From the NCBI GenBank assembly GCA_012274445.1, contig JAAROD010000044.1, positions 248,001-312,000 on the forward strand: 64,000 nucleotides of DNA, in the 5' to 3' direction. The notes beneath the pieces were generated by a model. That model searched no databases and was not told the origin of the DNA. It was given only the letters and a program-made list of their open reading frames with translations. Position numbers and translations under genes: made by a program. How positions within the stretch are numbered: the first letter of the stretch is position 1; each line of letters starts with the position of its first letter. This DNA comes from Sclerotiophoma versabilis. Taxonomy: Eukaryota > Ascomycota > Dothideomycetes > Pleosporales > Didymellaceae. Below are positions 45,694 through 56,751 of this stretch, in pieces.

Positions 45694-46800
45694 ATGACGA
45701 AGCTATTTCTGTAAGCTTCGTTTTCCGCATCGCTTGACAGACTTTAACTGAAAAAATGCAGCACTGGCGCCACTGGCTACATTGGTGGTGATGCTCTCTA
45801 TGCTGTGGCGAACACCTACCCAGATCTTGAGATCACAGCGCTTGTCCGTAACAGCGACAAAGGTGCAAAAGTCGCATCTCAGTATCCTAGAGTTCGCCTG
45901 GTATACGGCGATCTGGACAGCAGTGAGCTGCTTACCACTGAGGCTTCCAAAGCCAACATTGTGCTCCACTGTGCCGATTGCGACCACGTAGGTGCTGCTA
46001 CAGCGCTCATTGCTGGTCTTTCCAAGAGTACTATACCCGGCCCGAGCTACCTCATCCACACCTCTGGTACCGGTGTGCTATCGTGGGCGGATTTCGAAGA
46101 GAAGACTTATGGGTACCATCGTGAGCACACCTACAATGACTGGGATGGTATCAAAGAAGTCACATCCTTGCCTGACGTAGCACTCCACCGCAACGTTGAC
46201 AAGATTGTACTTGGGGCTAGTAAGGGCGCTGGCGAAGTCAATACCGCCATTGTCTGTCCACCATGCATCTACGGACCTGGGCGTGGCCCAGACAACCAAT
46301 ACAGCGTCCAGGCTTACAAGTATGCTGCAGCTACGCTGAAGCGCGGCAAGGGCTTCATCATCAACGAAGGGGCCAATATCTGGACTGAGTCGCATGTCCA
46401 GGACCTGAGCAACATTTTCCTTGCGCTCGTCACCGCTGCTATGGAGCCCAATGGTGGCAAAGCAACATGGAATGACGAAGGCTACTACTTCTCTGAGACT
46501 GGTACTTTCGCTTGGGGCGACATCGGTAAAGCTATCGCCAAGATTGCCTACGAAAAGAAGTTAATCGACACGGCCGAAGTCGACACCATTACCGCCGATG
46601 AGGCAGATAAGCTACTTCCAATGGGCAGCTACCTCTGGGGCACGAACTCTCGATGCAAAGCTGAGCGTGCCAGTAAGGTGTTGGGTTGGAAGCCACAACA
46701 GAAGAGCCTGACGGACTTGCTGCATGATATTGTGGAAGGCGAGGCCAGGAAGCAAGGCTTGATCAAAGGCCATGCCTTGAAGGCCGCTGGGGACGCCTAG
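45694..46800 (+). CDS. NAD-dependent epimerase/dehydratase-like protein
   Basis: Extended-SDR-like nucleotide-sugar or NmrA-type fold. Exon 1 is only 17 nt (45694-45710); exon 2 is 45762-46800; together 351 aa. Splicing builds the Rossmann start MTKLFLTGATGYIGGDAL. Also seen are ALVRNSDKG, a switch region VYGDLDSSELL and the YLIHTSGTGVL strand. The usual catalytic YxxxK is not clearly present, which suits an atypical or NmrA-like member that senses NAD(P) rather than reducing a substrate. CPPCIYGPGRGPDNQYS and WTESHVQDLSN are family blocks. It lies downstream of the small orphan frame and converges on the amine oxidase gene. Confidence 0.9.
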
Positions 46801-47077
46801 GAGATCGCTATTGGTATGATAGAGGCCGGAGAGGTCCCACCCGTGGGAGCGGTAACAGGGTTGTTGCTGCTGCAACAGAGCTGGAGCCAGCCCTAACTAA
46901 AATTAAAGCGCAGTAAGACCTAGTCACTTCACAATGTTGTTCTTGCTCAAGTTGAAATTGGAGAGAAAACGTTTGATTCATGACAACAAAATACATTTCA
47001 GATAGTACCGTTACACAACATAAACGCCAAATGCGATCTGGTATCCTGTCCCTATTTACGTTTTACATTATTCAATC

Positions 47078-49152
47078 CTACAGCTTCTGCGAGCAGCAGT
47101 CCGTGTCCTTCGTAACCAGCACACTTGCCTGGTTCTTCTGGCTTGGGAAGTCAATTGCGGGGTTTCTATCGAAGAAATCGCTGGGCTTGTATTCCAACTG
47201 GTAGACCTCACATGGCATGACCGGCCAGTCTTCAACACGCGGGTTGTGCGTAAGACCAAACACGTTCCAGACAACCAGATCTTCGTTGGTGACTTCGTCC
47301 TTACGCGCGGCCATGTCGTGCACACCGCCCTGCTCTAGCTGACTCTGAAGTGTAAAGCGGCCGGCAGCGTATAGCTCGTCGTCTCTGTATTTTGTCACCC
47401 ACACATGGTGATTGGTGAACAGTGCACGCTGGGCTTGGATGGAGCCTGGTGCTGCAAGCAGCTTTTGTGTGGGGAGAGGAGTGAACTTGTAGCCCACGGG
47501 ATTGCCACTGTGAGGGTTCTTCTTCTCCTGATTGATGATCTTGAACACGCGGTGGTCCACTGGATTCGCATCGAGGCCGGCCGAGCGGTTGATGACTGTC
47601 TTGCGGATCTCGTAGAAGTTGCCGTTGGGGTTTGTTTCCTTGTCCCATGGCGCAGGGAGGGATTCTTCGTATGTGACCGTGTTTTTGTGACCGTCGATGG
47701 CGGGATCAAAGCGCGCAGCGAAAATGTGCTGGTGGTTTTGTGCGAGGACACCTCCAGCGACGACATTCCCGTATAGAGAGGTCTTGCCAGGGTCAATGTT
47801 AACGGTTGAGACGATACCGGTCGCGCGGACTTCGAGGGTAATGCCGCCCGCGGTGTCGAGCTTGTAGGCAAAGACGTACTCGTAGTTAGCGAGTGTGATG
47901 ATGAACTGGACAACAAGCTCGCGCATACGTGTTACGACGGCGCGGCCTGTCCTCCAATTGGTGTGCTTCCAGCCAATACCATTATCTTGCTCGTGCAGGC
48001 AAATGACATTGGGGTGAGCCTGGGGCTCGCCATCATTTCCGACGACAATAGCATCGAAATACTTGATCACGCCGAGGCAATCGCAGCCGAGTGACAGGTT
48101 GTTGGCGCAATTACCGGCGCCTCCATCACCGAAGTCGAAGGCTTGTTTGCGGTGGAACGGCGGGCGCGCATCTGCATACGGAACCGTCATCTCACTGATG
48201 CTCATGCGGTACATGATGCTCCTGCCATCGTAGCGAACGTCGTGAAGGACAGCACCCTCACGAGGGTTGAAAGATACGCGGAAGCTCCACTTCTGCCACT
48301 CAACCAGCGATTCGTCTGTGACCTTGAAGGAAGGACCTTCGGGTTGTGTGATATTGATAGGCTTGACGTCTTTGCGAACGCCGCCTTCTACCAGCTCAGG
48401 CACGTACTCTGCTGGTTGGCAGTGGTCCAAAATGCGGGGAGAGTGTGTCTTGCCGGTGAGGCTGTCTCCCTTTCCACCGGTTGCTAGGCGATCAAGACGA
48501 ACGATCTCCTTCTTGTGAGCGTCCATGACCGGGATGAGGGGAAGCGGGTATGCATAGAAGTTTGAGTCAGGGTTGCCATTCCGGGTGTCCTGAGCAAAAC
48601 ACAAGCCTTGGAAGTATCTGCGGTTCTCTGCACCAAAGTCAAGTCCGCCATATGGCCTATTCTCAGTTAGTGTTTATCACACAATGTTGATGGTAATGCT
48701 TACCATGGCTCAACCACAAGCTCAAATCCTTCAGGAAGTTGGAACTCTGCAACTGCCTTTTGGAATTCCTCGCTCTTTTTGCAGGCGTCTACCAGGTCTC
48801 GGAACTCCCATAATGTCAAACTTGCCTGTCCCTTCTCTTTCCCAACGACCTCGTGCTTCACGCGCTTTTTCTGCTCCACATCAATGATGGATTCGTTGTA
48901 CTCTGGGATGCGGTCTGATCCAATGACGTCGTACATAACCTTGGCCAACCTCGGTGGCCTCTTTGATGAGGGCGACTGGCCAGGTTGTGCTGCGTGTTCG
49001 GCTTCGAGGAATGCCTTCATAAGCTCCTTTGCCGGCTCCTGGAGGAAGATCTCTCGGAAGTTTACTAGGACATCTTTGTGCAACGAGAGAACGGCGTCGC
49101 GTGCCACACGGGTTTCGTCATAAGTCAGGTTCTTGAATGGATGAGGTGCCAT
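47078..49152 (-). CDS. Copper-containing primary amine oxidase
   Basis: Oxidises primary amines to aldehydes with release of ammonia and hydrogen peroxide, using copper and a topaquinone made from its own tyrosine. Exons 49152-48704 and 48656-47078 (donor GTAAGC, acceptor AATAG) give 675 aa. The junction restores VVEPW-PYGGLDFG. The topaquinone site is TLANYEYVFAYKLD (Tyr about 408). The catalytic base is in QAFDFGDGGAG (Asp about 324). Copper-ligand histidines are visible in NHQHIFAARFD and further on in TNHHVWVTKY. The C-terminus ends S-Q-K-L, close to but not a standard PTS1 peroxisomal signal. The three N-terminal repeats of the family appear as one large and one small N-domain. It may serve nitrogen use. 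Confidence 0.95.
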
Positions 49153-49999
49153 TGCGGCTGTATTAAGAGGTATCGTGCTGGGTAGCTGATATGATGATCA
49201 GTCGAGCTCCTCGGTGATCGTATGTAGAATGGCCTGCTCAAGATGAAGAGGTGGTAAAGGGTGAGACAAGTGTTCAATGGGTAGGAGAAGGAAGGAACGA
49301 TTTCTTTGTTATATACTACAGACTGAGTTCAGGGTCCGCGCGACACGTGTTTCCGATTCCGCGTCTACGAGAAGCTATGAGGTCGATGTGGGGTCGATAA
49401 CGGTGCAATGTCGGACCTACAGAGGTATGCATGGCTAGGCTTTACTTTCAGACCGGAGGATTGCCGGTTATACCTTCTCGTTGCGGATAAGCTCCAGTGC
49501 ACAGCAAGTGGCAGTTGGGAAATGCACGATGTATGTAGGATACCGTTCGTCTGACCAGGGGCGTGTAGATCATTTGGCAATGCTTCAGAGATGCAAGTGT
49601 TGTAATCCAAAGTCTTGAACTGCTTTGGAAGACAAACTGAGTGCGGGAGTGTGCGCGTGGCCCTTCCCAAAGCAGTAAAGTGCGGCTTTCTCCCTCACAT
49701 AGTTCATGACTGCATATGCTATCTGCCAGTCGCAACTTGCCTTACCCGACCTGTTTTGACTTGCTATCATTAGTTTGATTTTCACATATGACGAGATATG
49801 CTAGGGAAGTGATAAGACGTCAGCTACTTTGCATCGGCATCGCAAGCGCTAGTGCGGAGCTAAAGCCGCGCTCATCTTCATCCACAATCTCATCCTATCA
49901 ACATCTTGAGCATACGCGAATGTCGAATTTGTATATTTGAGCCTTGATATAAAGGGATGCTAAGTGTAACTGGGTTGCTGTCAAAGAACCTTGGATTTA
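49153..49999. other. Intergenic, start of gene-poor region
   Basis: Only accidental-looking frames. The first 170 bp are the amine-oxidase promoter side. No RNA gene or repeat recognised. Confidence 0.4.
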
Positions 50000-50034
50000 G
50001 TAGCTCAAATCGCTGACTGTGCGCACCAAACGCC

Positions 50035-50295
50035 ATGGGATTCCGTGGCATATCTCTACCTGCAAAAGAGCACTCGGAGGGCTGTGTTCGTACTACTGGT
50101 GTAGGCAAGCATTTACCCCAGGTCTCGGACCTGCGTCGAAGCGAGAAGCGGCTGATTTGCTTCTGGCCGTTGTTCCATGATAAACGGGACGGAACCCGCG
50201 GCCGGAGCTTAACACAGCTAGGTATGCACATCATGTATGGATGCTTCCCTAAAGATCTTAGAGTCATGAGTGTCACGTTATTCGATTCGAGGTAG
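50035..50295 (+). pseudogene. Fragment of a hypothetical fungal protein
   Basis: An 86-codon ATG frame that reads like real protein (MGFRGISLPAKEHSEG, then KRLICFWPLFHDKRDGTRG, then LGMHIMYGCFPKDLRVMS) and stops at TAG right after TLFDSR. I cannot name the family. The abrupt end, with no continuing frame and no clear donor, suggests a remnant of a larger gene. A short intact gene remains possible. Confidence 0.3.
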
Positions 50296-50636
50296 CTCAC
50301 AATTGCCCAGCATCAAACGTCTCTTCGATTGCGTATCTATTAGGCCGAGGTCGGAAAGCTATGCTTGATTCCGAAAACTCCGTCCGCGGGTCCCGGCCTG
50401 GATTCGGTGTCTACAACTTTCCTTTGATATCATGTCACAACACTGATGCTGTAAAGGGAATCTCTGGCGCTTTCGATGTTGATCATGTCTGTATCTGATT
50501 GAATGATCTCCGGGATATGACGAATGATCATTAGTTATTCTGAAAGTGCACCAGTCCCTGGGGCTGGAGACTACTGGACTCAAATTTAACTCGCAGATGA
50601 ATTATCTTTAAACTATTCCCGCGTTTGGCTGTACCT

Positions 50637-51351
50637 CTACTTGTGCGGGCAACTGCGCCAGTGAACGGTGCCGAGTTTGGTATCGAGCAGGAAGATGGGA
50701 TTCTGGTTGCCGCTGTTTGTGAGCCTAACCATAGGAGCAGGAACATTGCCATCAAAATCTTCTTCTGTACTCCACTTCAACGGTTCGGCACTCACACCCG
50801 GGGCTTTAGAATATTTGCTGGTCAGACGCTGCCAGTCGGCAAAAAGCAATGAGCACCTCCATGAGCCATGACGTAGTCACTTTCTCTGCTAAAGTATGAA
50901 AGATGTCGAAAGCGACGACTTCGTCCGCCTTGTCGAGACCATGTAGATTCTGGGCTGCTATATCTGGCCAACTCCCTTTTGGTGGCTCTAACACCTGTTC
51001 CTCGTCCAGGTGCATAGTTGCAAGGAATGAGTAGTAGTCTTGAACTGCGGCAATGTATTTCTCACGTAAGGAATGAACCTTACTGGGTGGGGGTATGGTG
51101 GTTGGACGTTCAATGTTGAAAATGGACGAAAATTGAGAACGGTGTGGCAACAGTAAAAGAATTGGTCTGTTATGGATTGCACGGCCAATTGTATACCCTG
51201 GGCTTGGACGCTCCTTGTCGCTAATGGTGACATATGTTCTGTACAGGCACGGCGCTACAGAGTCACCGTTGTTGACATTAGAAGGGTGAATAAGGGCTTG
51301 ATGTGGGCGTGGACTGAGTGTACGGAGCGCAAACACCGACCGTTTTGACAT
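50637..51351 (-). pseudogene. Interrupted hypothetical gene
   Basis: A 181-codon frame starts at 51351 (MSKRSVFALRTLSPRP), continues through EKYIAAVQDYYSFL and EPPKGSWPDIAAQNLHGLDK, and stops at 50806. From about 50850 a second frame carries on in a protein-like way (FADWQRLTSKYSKAPG, then PAPMVRLTNSGNQNPIFLLD, then LGTVHWRSCPHK) until a TAG at 50637. No intron signals join the two in phase. The layout resembles fungal orphan proteins with a WPDI block followed by a two-strand LLDTxxGTVHW block. A frameshift plus a stop is the simplest reading. Function unknown. Confidence 0.4.
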
Positions 51352-52803
51352 GCATATTCATTGAGTTCTAGCTAAAATTGACCCTACCACATGAAAACCC
51401 GTTATTACAGACCAAGCGAACCAATGGGCTGATTTCAGTAAATTGTCTGTCAAGCACATCGTTTCTTCTGATGGCTGGGCTCCGATGACTGGCCTCTGTC
51501 TACAGAGTCAGCATCTCGCAACATCCTCTGTTAAGGTATTATCAACAGCTGAGGTAATTTCGTAGTAAATCTTGCCTATTTTTGCAAGAGATGATGGCTT
51601 CGATGAAATTGACATTGTTTAGGAATATCCGGCTGCTCCTGAAGTTGTGGGTGGACAGTCTATTGGCAAAGCATTTGATAGCATCGACTATCTCAAGCCT
51701 ATGACAATCCTCAAAAAGAACCTTGGTATGGGCAGCTCCGTGTCAATTGCTGCGCCAATGTTGTACTATTATTGCAGGATGTTTTTCAGTGACCAGGTTG
51801 CTTCATTTATTGCCTTTGCTGTCTACATGACATAGGATCTACGCAGCCAATGAAACTACTGTAGTCCAAGTTTCTCCGACATGTGTCTCTCCGGCAAGTA
51901 CATATGCAGTCTTGACGCAAACCCCTGCGGGTTCACCTGTCACAAAGGATTTCGTCCCGGACCGCTTTGCGAATGTAATTTCGAATGCACACCGAATCCT
52001 CTTCCTTAGCGCGCCCCAAGGTGAGAAGTAGTGTTCATTGATGAGTATGTTGCAGGCATGAATATTCTCTGCAAACTTGCTTGCAGATATGGCCACTGCC
52101 AGACGACATATGCATCACTCCACGGAACGACCTGGATATATTGGATTTTCTCCAGCCTTTTGCCTGCCATCTCATCATACTCATGGCTACGAGACTTCGT
52201 GTGAAGGATATTCAACTGCAACAAGTCCATCATCTTTATACGCTTAGCACAGTCCCATTCTTGCCTAGGGTTCCATATGCTTTTTCCTCTTCATCTCAAG
52301 ATTATCCGATTAAGGACGGGAGAAATCTGGGAGCGAACACGTCAGAAATGAGAGTTTTAGCCGAAGTAGGGACCATCAGTCCGAAGGTCCTGACCTTCTC
52401 CTCGAACATCCCAGCCCCCCCCCCCCCTGCCCCATGGTTCGGCAAAGCCCTCGGACCATTTAAATCTCAATAGCAAAATGCTTTTGGTAGTGAGTGGCAG
52501 TAGTACCAACATCAATAGCGAGAGGGTTGTCGACATCAGTAATATTACCAACTACGGTGGATATCACAATCACACCGTCGTTACTATAAGTCCCTTTCAA
52601 GTGGCGCTGAGCGGCGCTGAGTGCGATCTCGGCGCAAAGATCATATGAAATTCGCGGCGGCGCGATTGGATGAATTGAATTGGTCCTGGGTTCTTGGGCG
52701 AACGGGACTGGGTGTCCGGAGCATCGTTCAAGGTCTGATCAGTTTTGTCGCAAAATTATATTAAACATGTTATTGACAGTTTTCATCAATCGAAACATCC
52801 ACT
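51352..52803. other. Gene-poor stretch with poly-C run
   Basis: Short frames only. At 51881-52009 one frame contains seven Cys in 42 codons, but a second, more protein-like frame overlaps it (see rejected list). A run of 13 C lies at 52415-52427. No complete gene is supported. Confidence 0.4.
52415..52427. repeat. Homopolymer run of 13 C
   Basis: Thirteen consecutive C followed by TGCCCC. Long C/G runs are unusual in coding-dense fungal DNA and are prone to slippage and assembly error. Confidence 0.8.
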
Positions 52804-52891
52804 GCATCGGTGGTTTAGTGGTAAAATTAGCCGTTGCCAAGCGTCACAGCTCAGTTTCGGCTAGCCCCGGGTTCGATTCCCGGCCGATGCA
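52804..52891 (+). tRNA. tRNA-Gly (anticodon GCC) with a 17-nt intron
   Basis: The acceptor stem GCATCGG (52804-52810) pairs with CCGATGC (52884-52890), and A at 52891 is the discriminator. The D arm contains GGTTTAGTGGTA (A box). The anticodon stem is AGCCG paired with CGGCT (52858-52862), and the loop TTGCCA plus T holds anticodon GCC at 52836-52838. An intron of 17 nt (52840-52856) sits between positions 37 and 38, the canonical site. The T arm is CCGGG-TTCGATT-CCCGG (B box). The mature length would be 71 nt, right for eukaryotic tRNA-Gly. A pol III T-run follows. Confidence 0.95.
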
Positions 52892-52898
52892 TCATTTC

Positions 52899-52904
52899 TT
52901 TTTT
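52899..52904 (+). terminator. RNA polymerase III terminator (T6)
   Basis: Six T residues begin eight nucleotides after the tRNA-Gly 3' end, the normal pol III stop signal. Confidence 0.8.
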
Positions 52905-53457
52905 GCGGTTGTAAGGTCCTTGGGGTGGTTGTGGATTCAAGTTGACGGATTTGCGAATCCTCTGTACCGCAGTGCCAGATGGATAGTAAATTCTAAAACT
53001 TGATAGAGCAGTATGGATAGGGTAGAACAAGAAATCTGTTATGTTGTATTTCATGACTTGTCGCTGTTGAAAGCGATTTTTGTCTCTGACTTTCGCGTTC
53101 GGATCAGAGGTGTTCGAAATTTGCCCGTAACGTGCTTGACACTGCCACGTGCACCGCCACGCGCCTGCCTCGCGCCTGCCTCGCGACTTTCGGTCCCCTG
53201 CCATTTTTTGAATGCACGCACCTATTTTGACGCAACATTTGCCAACGATGTTTCCACTGTCTGTGCTGCATGATGACACTTATTTCCCATACGTGCGCGG
53301 ACCTTCTTTCTTCAACGCAAAACAAGGTTGTGAGAACGCGATTACCTGAGCGGTGAAAAGACACCGATTAACAACGCATACTTCCAGCTTTCTTGTCTCA
53401 TTTCTGTGCATAACTCGTTCAGCACAACCATACTGCACAGCATCCCATTCTTTGAAT
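52905..53457. other. Spacer with an 11-bp direct repeat
   Basis: Contains GCGCCTGCCTC twice in tandem at 53161-53182. A minus-strand frame crossing into the tRNA is accidental. The last 100 bp are the upstream side of the next gene. Confidence 0.4.
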
Positions 53458-55002
53458 ATGGCTTTTACTGGCCGAACCCCTGAGTCTTTAATACCTCGGT
53501 CAGACTCTAGAAATCCAGCGACGACATGCAAAGGTATCACTAAGTCCGGTCGACCATGTAGGCGTCCGATTGATGCAAAAGTGAGCGATGATGATGGCGT
53601 TCTTGCAGTTGTATCAATTGCAGGCGAAAGTGACAGCGAAGATGTCGGTGCAGCGGCTTACTTCTGTTGGCAACACAAGGACCAGGCTGAACAGCTGGCA
53701 GCGGTCAAGAGCAACGGCCCAGACACGCAATTATATCCACTGAAAGAAAGAAGCAGCATAGATACCCTGGTACAGCGCTTAGGAGTTTTGGAAGTGGATG
53801 ACACCGCACAAGAGCCGCGCCAGAAGAAACGAGACAGCAACATACAAGAGAACGGAACACTTGGAAATCGTCCACCAAGGCGGATCAATCGTCCAGCAAC
53901 CTGGGATCGCGTTGAAGGGCCGTTGATCTCAGTACCAAGCGACATGATGGCGGCGCGGAAGAGTCGAAAAGACAGTCGACCCTTAAAATCATCACCGCAG
54001 CGGAAGAAGCCGGGCTTCTGGCAGTCTTTGTGCTGCGGTACTGCAGACGACGATGAGATTGAAGTCGTGCGGCACAAGGGGCGAACAACGGCAACACCTA
54101 TGCAGCAAGTACCGCAAACGTCGCCTCGAACGCAACAGACTCATGGCCGACGACCAAGCGGAACCTCAGCTCCCAGACCTGTATCAAGTTCGCAGCAAAC
54201 GACCGGCCGTACACCAGGTAACGCAGGCTCTCAAGATGAGTCGGACACGGCAAAGATGCTGAGATACATCCCACAGAATGTATCTCCGCAGCTAGCTTCG
54301 ACCCTGCTCGCTGAGCTATCAAAACCCATCTCGCCTCACGACGATGAGGGCTACATATATATTTTTTGGCTGACAACCGAAGCCTCCGGCCCCGCACCCT
54401 CGTCGACAGCCTCAACGCTTCTTGCCCCCCCATCACGCCCTGACCAAGGACGACGAACTTCAGACGTACTGCGACAGTACTCTGTAAAGCAAAGTTCACG
54501 ATCACGATCAGGCTCTACACGGCAACGATCTGGTAATGATGACACGAGTGGGGGCGCTGAGAAAGAGAAGGACACCATCCTGCTAAAGATCGGACGTGCA
54601 AACAACGTGCATCGCCGTATGAATGAGTGGACGCGCCAGTGTGGATACTCACTATCTCTTGTGCGCTTCTACCCATACGTTTCATCATCCACGCCCACGC
54701 CTTCACCACAAGCATCTCCTGCAAACTCTCGGCGCCAGTCTGCGCAGAATGTGAACGCGAACTGGCGCGCGTCTGACACCGGGGTCGTGCGCAAAGTACC
54801 TACCGTCATGCGTGTGGAGCGCATGATTCATCTTGAGCTTGCCGAACAGCGGGTCATGAAGAAGTGTGAGGCATGTGGAAAGCAGCACCAGGAGTGGTTC
54901 GAGGTGGAGGCGTCAAAGGACGGGGTGAAGAAGGTTGATGAGGTGATCAAGCGGTGGGTTGAGTGGGCAGAACGGGCGAACGAAGAGCGGACAGAATCAT
55001 AA
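53458..55002 (+). CDS. T5orf172/DUF1766 (GIY-YIG-like) domain protein
   Basis: Single exon of 514 aa from the ATG at 53458. The frame extends upstream only to a GTG at 53353. The N-terminus has a small Cys motif (CKGITKSGRPCRRPI, then YFCWQHKDQ) that may bind zinc. A long disordered Ser/Arg/Thr-rich middle follows. From about residue 300 the T5orf172/DUF1766 domain appears: EGYIYIFWLTTE, then a disordered insert, then DTILLKIGRANNVHRRMNEW, and finally MRVERMIHLELAEQR with CEACGKQHQEWFEVE. The latter order is typical of GIY-YIG-related nuclease folds. Fungal members have no established role. The domain call is firm; nuclease activity is not shown. Confidence 0.85.
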   Translation: MAFTGRTPESLIPRSDSRNPATTCKGITKSGRPCRRPIDAKVSDDDGVLAVVSIAGESDSEDVGAAAYFCWQHKDQAEQLAAVKSNGPDTQLYPLKERSSIDTLVQRLGVLEVDDTAQEPRQKKRDSNIQENGTLGNRPPRRINRPATWDRVEGPLISVPSDMMAARKSRKDSRPLKSSPQRKKPGFWQSLCCGTADDDEIEVVRHKGRTTATPMQQVPQTSPRTQQTHGRRPSGTSAPRPVSSSQQTTGRTPGNAGSQDESDTAKMLRYIPQNVSPQLASTLLAELSKPISPHDDEGYIYIFWLTTEASGPAPSSTASTLLAPPSRPDQGRRTSDVLRQYSVKQSSRSRSGSTRQRSGNDDTSGGAEKEKDTILLKIGRANNVHRRMNEWTRQCGYSLSLVRFYPYVSSSTPTPSPQASPANSRRQSAQNVNANWRASDTGVVRKVPTVMRVERMIHLELAEQRVMKKCEACGKQHQEWFEVEASKDGVKKVDEVIKRWVEWAERANEERTES

Positions 55003-55293
55003 TCGGCCATGTTGCAGGTAGTCAGGGCAGTATCAGTGAGACGATAACAAATATTAACGCGCTCTGCGAGGTTCTAGCATTGATTTGAATGCGGACCCCA
55101 GTTTGCCCATTTCTTGCAAACGCGACAGTCCACGTAAGTCAGGAACAAATCTGTAGCTAACACAATGCAACCAGACACTCGCTCGCAGAAAGCTGTCTCA
55201 GAAGTCTTGTTAATATCAACAGCTATGATCACCCCACTTTCGACGCCACCTCTCAACACTGTGTTGGAGGCAAGCAATGCTAACAAACTCTAG

Positions 55294-55923
55294 CTCACTG
55301 ACGAGCAGCTTGCTGCACTGCCACCCCTTGGCGAAGTGGGCCTAATTCCTCAGAAAGACAGCCATCTGATTGAACATACCGAGCCGACTGCCTTGACCTA
55401 CCATTCCCACAAGCTTTTCATTGGCGAGACTCACAATGACCCCTGGTACGTATACCTTTGCTGCACCAGCAAGCGCAAGCAGTACAAAATGGAGATTACG
55501 AGCGTCGATCCTGCGAACAGCAGCCATTACGAGCCGAATGCCACGTACTACGGAATCTTGAAGAATCTTGCCTATCCATTCAACTCGATCCCCGGCGTCG
55601 CGCGGTTCATCACCGTGGCGAAATGGTTCCTTCTCTTGGTGCTTGGTGCAGGGACCTTCAAAGAAGACCTAGACTTCTCAGTAACTGTCTTCCGGTGTAG
55701 AGATCTACAAGGTATTTGTGATGAGCTCATCGCTGCGCCAGAAGGGGAAAACAAGAGAGATAGAAGGACAAACAGAAACGCATTGAGAAACAGCGATGTA
55801 CTGGGTAAGAAGAGCGAAGGAGGAACTGGGAGGCAAGGAGGCAAGCCAATACACTACAGAAAGCAAAGACATCGACAGCAAAGCCTGAAACTAAGGCTGC
55901 TACGCACACAGCATAGTCTATGA
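55294..55923 (+). CDS. Hypothetical protein, 3' exon of uncertain model
   Basis: An open frame of 209 codons follows a good branch and acceptor (TGCTAACAAACTCTAG) at 55293, starting LTDEQLAALPPLGEVG. It includes KLFIGETHNDPWYVYLCC, a hydrophobic stretch (FITVAKWFLLLVLGAG) and FSVTVFRCRDLQGICDELI, then a basic tail. No ATG in this frame is satisfactory. A possible first exon begins with the ATG at 55089 and has a GTAAGT donor near 55135, but I could not find a phase-keeping path through the middle, so either an exon is missed or the gene is damaged. The family is not recognised. Confidence 0.4.
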   Translation, partial: LTDEQLAALPPLGEVGLIPQKDSHLIEHTEPTALTYHSHKLFIGETHNDPWYVYLCCTSKRKQYKMEITSVDPANSSHYEPNATYYGILKNLAYPFNSIPGVARFITVAKWFLLLVLGAGTFKEDLDFSVTVFRCRDLQGICDELIAAPEGENKRDRRTNRNALRNSDVLGKKSEGGTGRQGGKPIHYRKQRHRQQSLKLRLLRTQHSL

Positions 55924-56751
55924 CTCGCGAAGAGCCAATGCCAACACTTGAGGTCTGATGGCTCTGCAGATGATCATAGTGGCAACAAACAGTCTGCCTC
56001 CAGAAATCAGAGCGAAAAGAGCTGGAGAGACTAATGGAGATTGATAAGAACGATGTAGAGTATACGTTAATGGAATCGCCGGAGGAAGAGCACACAAGGT
56101 TAGATCGACAATGAATAGCAATCAACATGCTGATGCGCACTTTTCCAATCGCTATTGGGGATAAAAAGGGGGTTGGAATATCTCAGACTTTGCTCGAAAA
56201 GCTCATGAAGGAATAAAAATTAACACAAGTGAATCAAAGACAGTTCTTGTATTACGCGCACTCAAAGCTTTCAACTTTCCTCTTAATTGTCCCTGGGTGC
56301 TGACTCCGTGAAATGCAAGGTACAGATGTGAGCAAGCTGTTGTCATGACGACACCCATAGGCATATCACCTCGCGCGATATCACCAGGGAACGTTGTGAA
56401 CTGTGCCAGGAGTCAATGCTGATACTCCAGTCTTCGGAGAACATGTGAGTCACCCCAAGTTGACAGGAACAGAACGGATAGTTGCCTCCGAATAGGGCAT
56501 AGAGCTGAAACGTGCAGGGGATAAGGCTGTAAACAGGAACGTCATGGTTCGCCGCTCGTGCTTGGGAGGTTGCCGATCGCTGTTGCCCTAGCAACACGCT
56601 TCCCCAAACACTAAGAGCTTGAACATTCTTAACGGCTGCATTTGCACGCGTTCAGAACCCACCACGACATCCACTTCCGCTGCCAGCACCACTTACATCG
56701 CTTCGATAAAGTCAACATCTACAATACATCCACACTTACACCCGCATAACA
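55924..56751. other. Intergenic, spo12 upstream
   Basis: About 830 bp, relatively AT-rich, with only short frames. The final 130 bp (C/A-rich) are the likely promoter and 5' UTR of spo12. Confidence 0.4.

Noticed and set aside
51881..52009. Seven-cysteine 42-codon frame (NPCGFTC, LCEC) resembling a defensin pattern
   Set aside because: No signal peptide in frame, stops directly upstream, and an overlapping frame (NETTVVQVSPTCVSPAS and onward) looks more like protein. The Cys pattern is probably chance.
52851..53279. Minus-strand 142-codon frame ending PGIEPGASRN
   Set aside because: Its end is the reverse complement of the tRNA-Gly T arm. Such peptides are a common artefact of translating tRNA genes.
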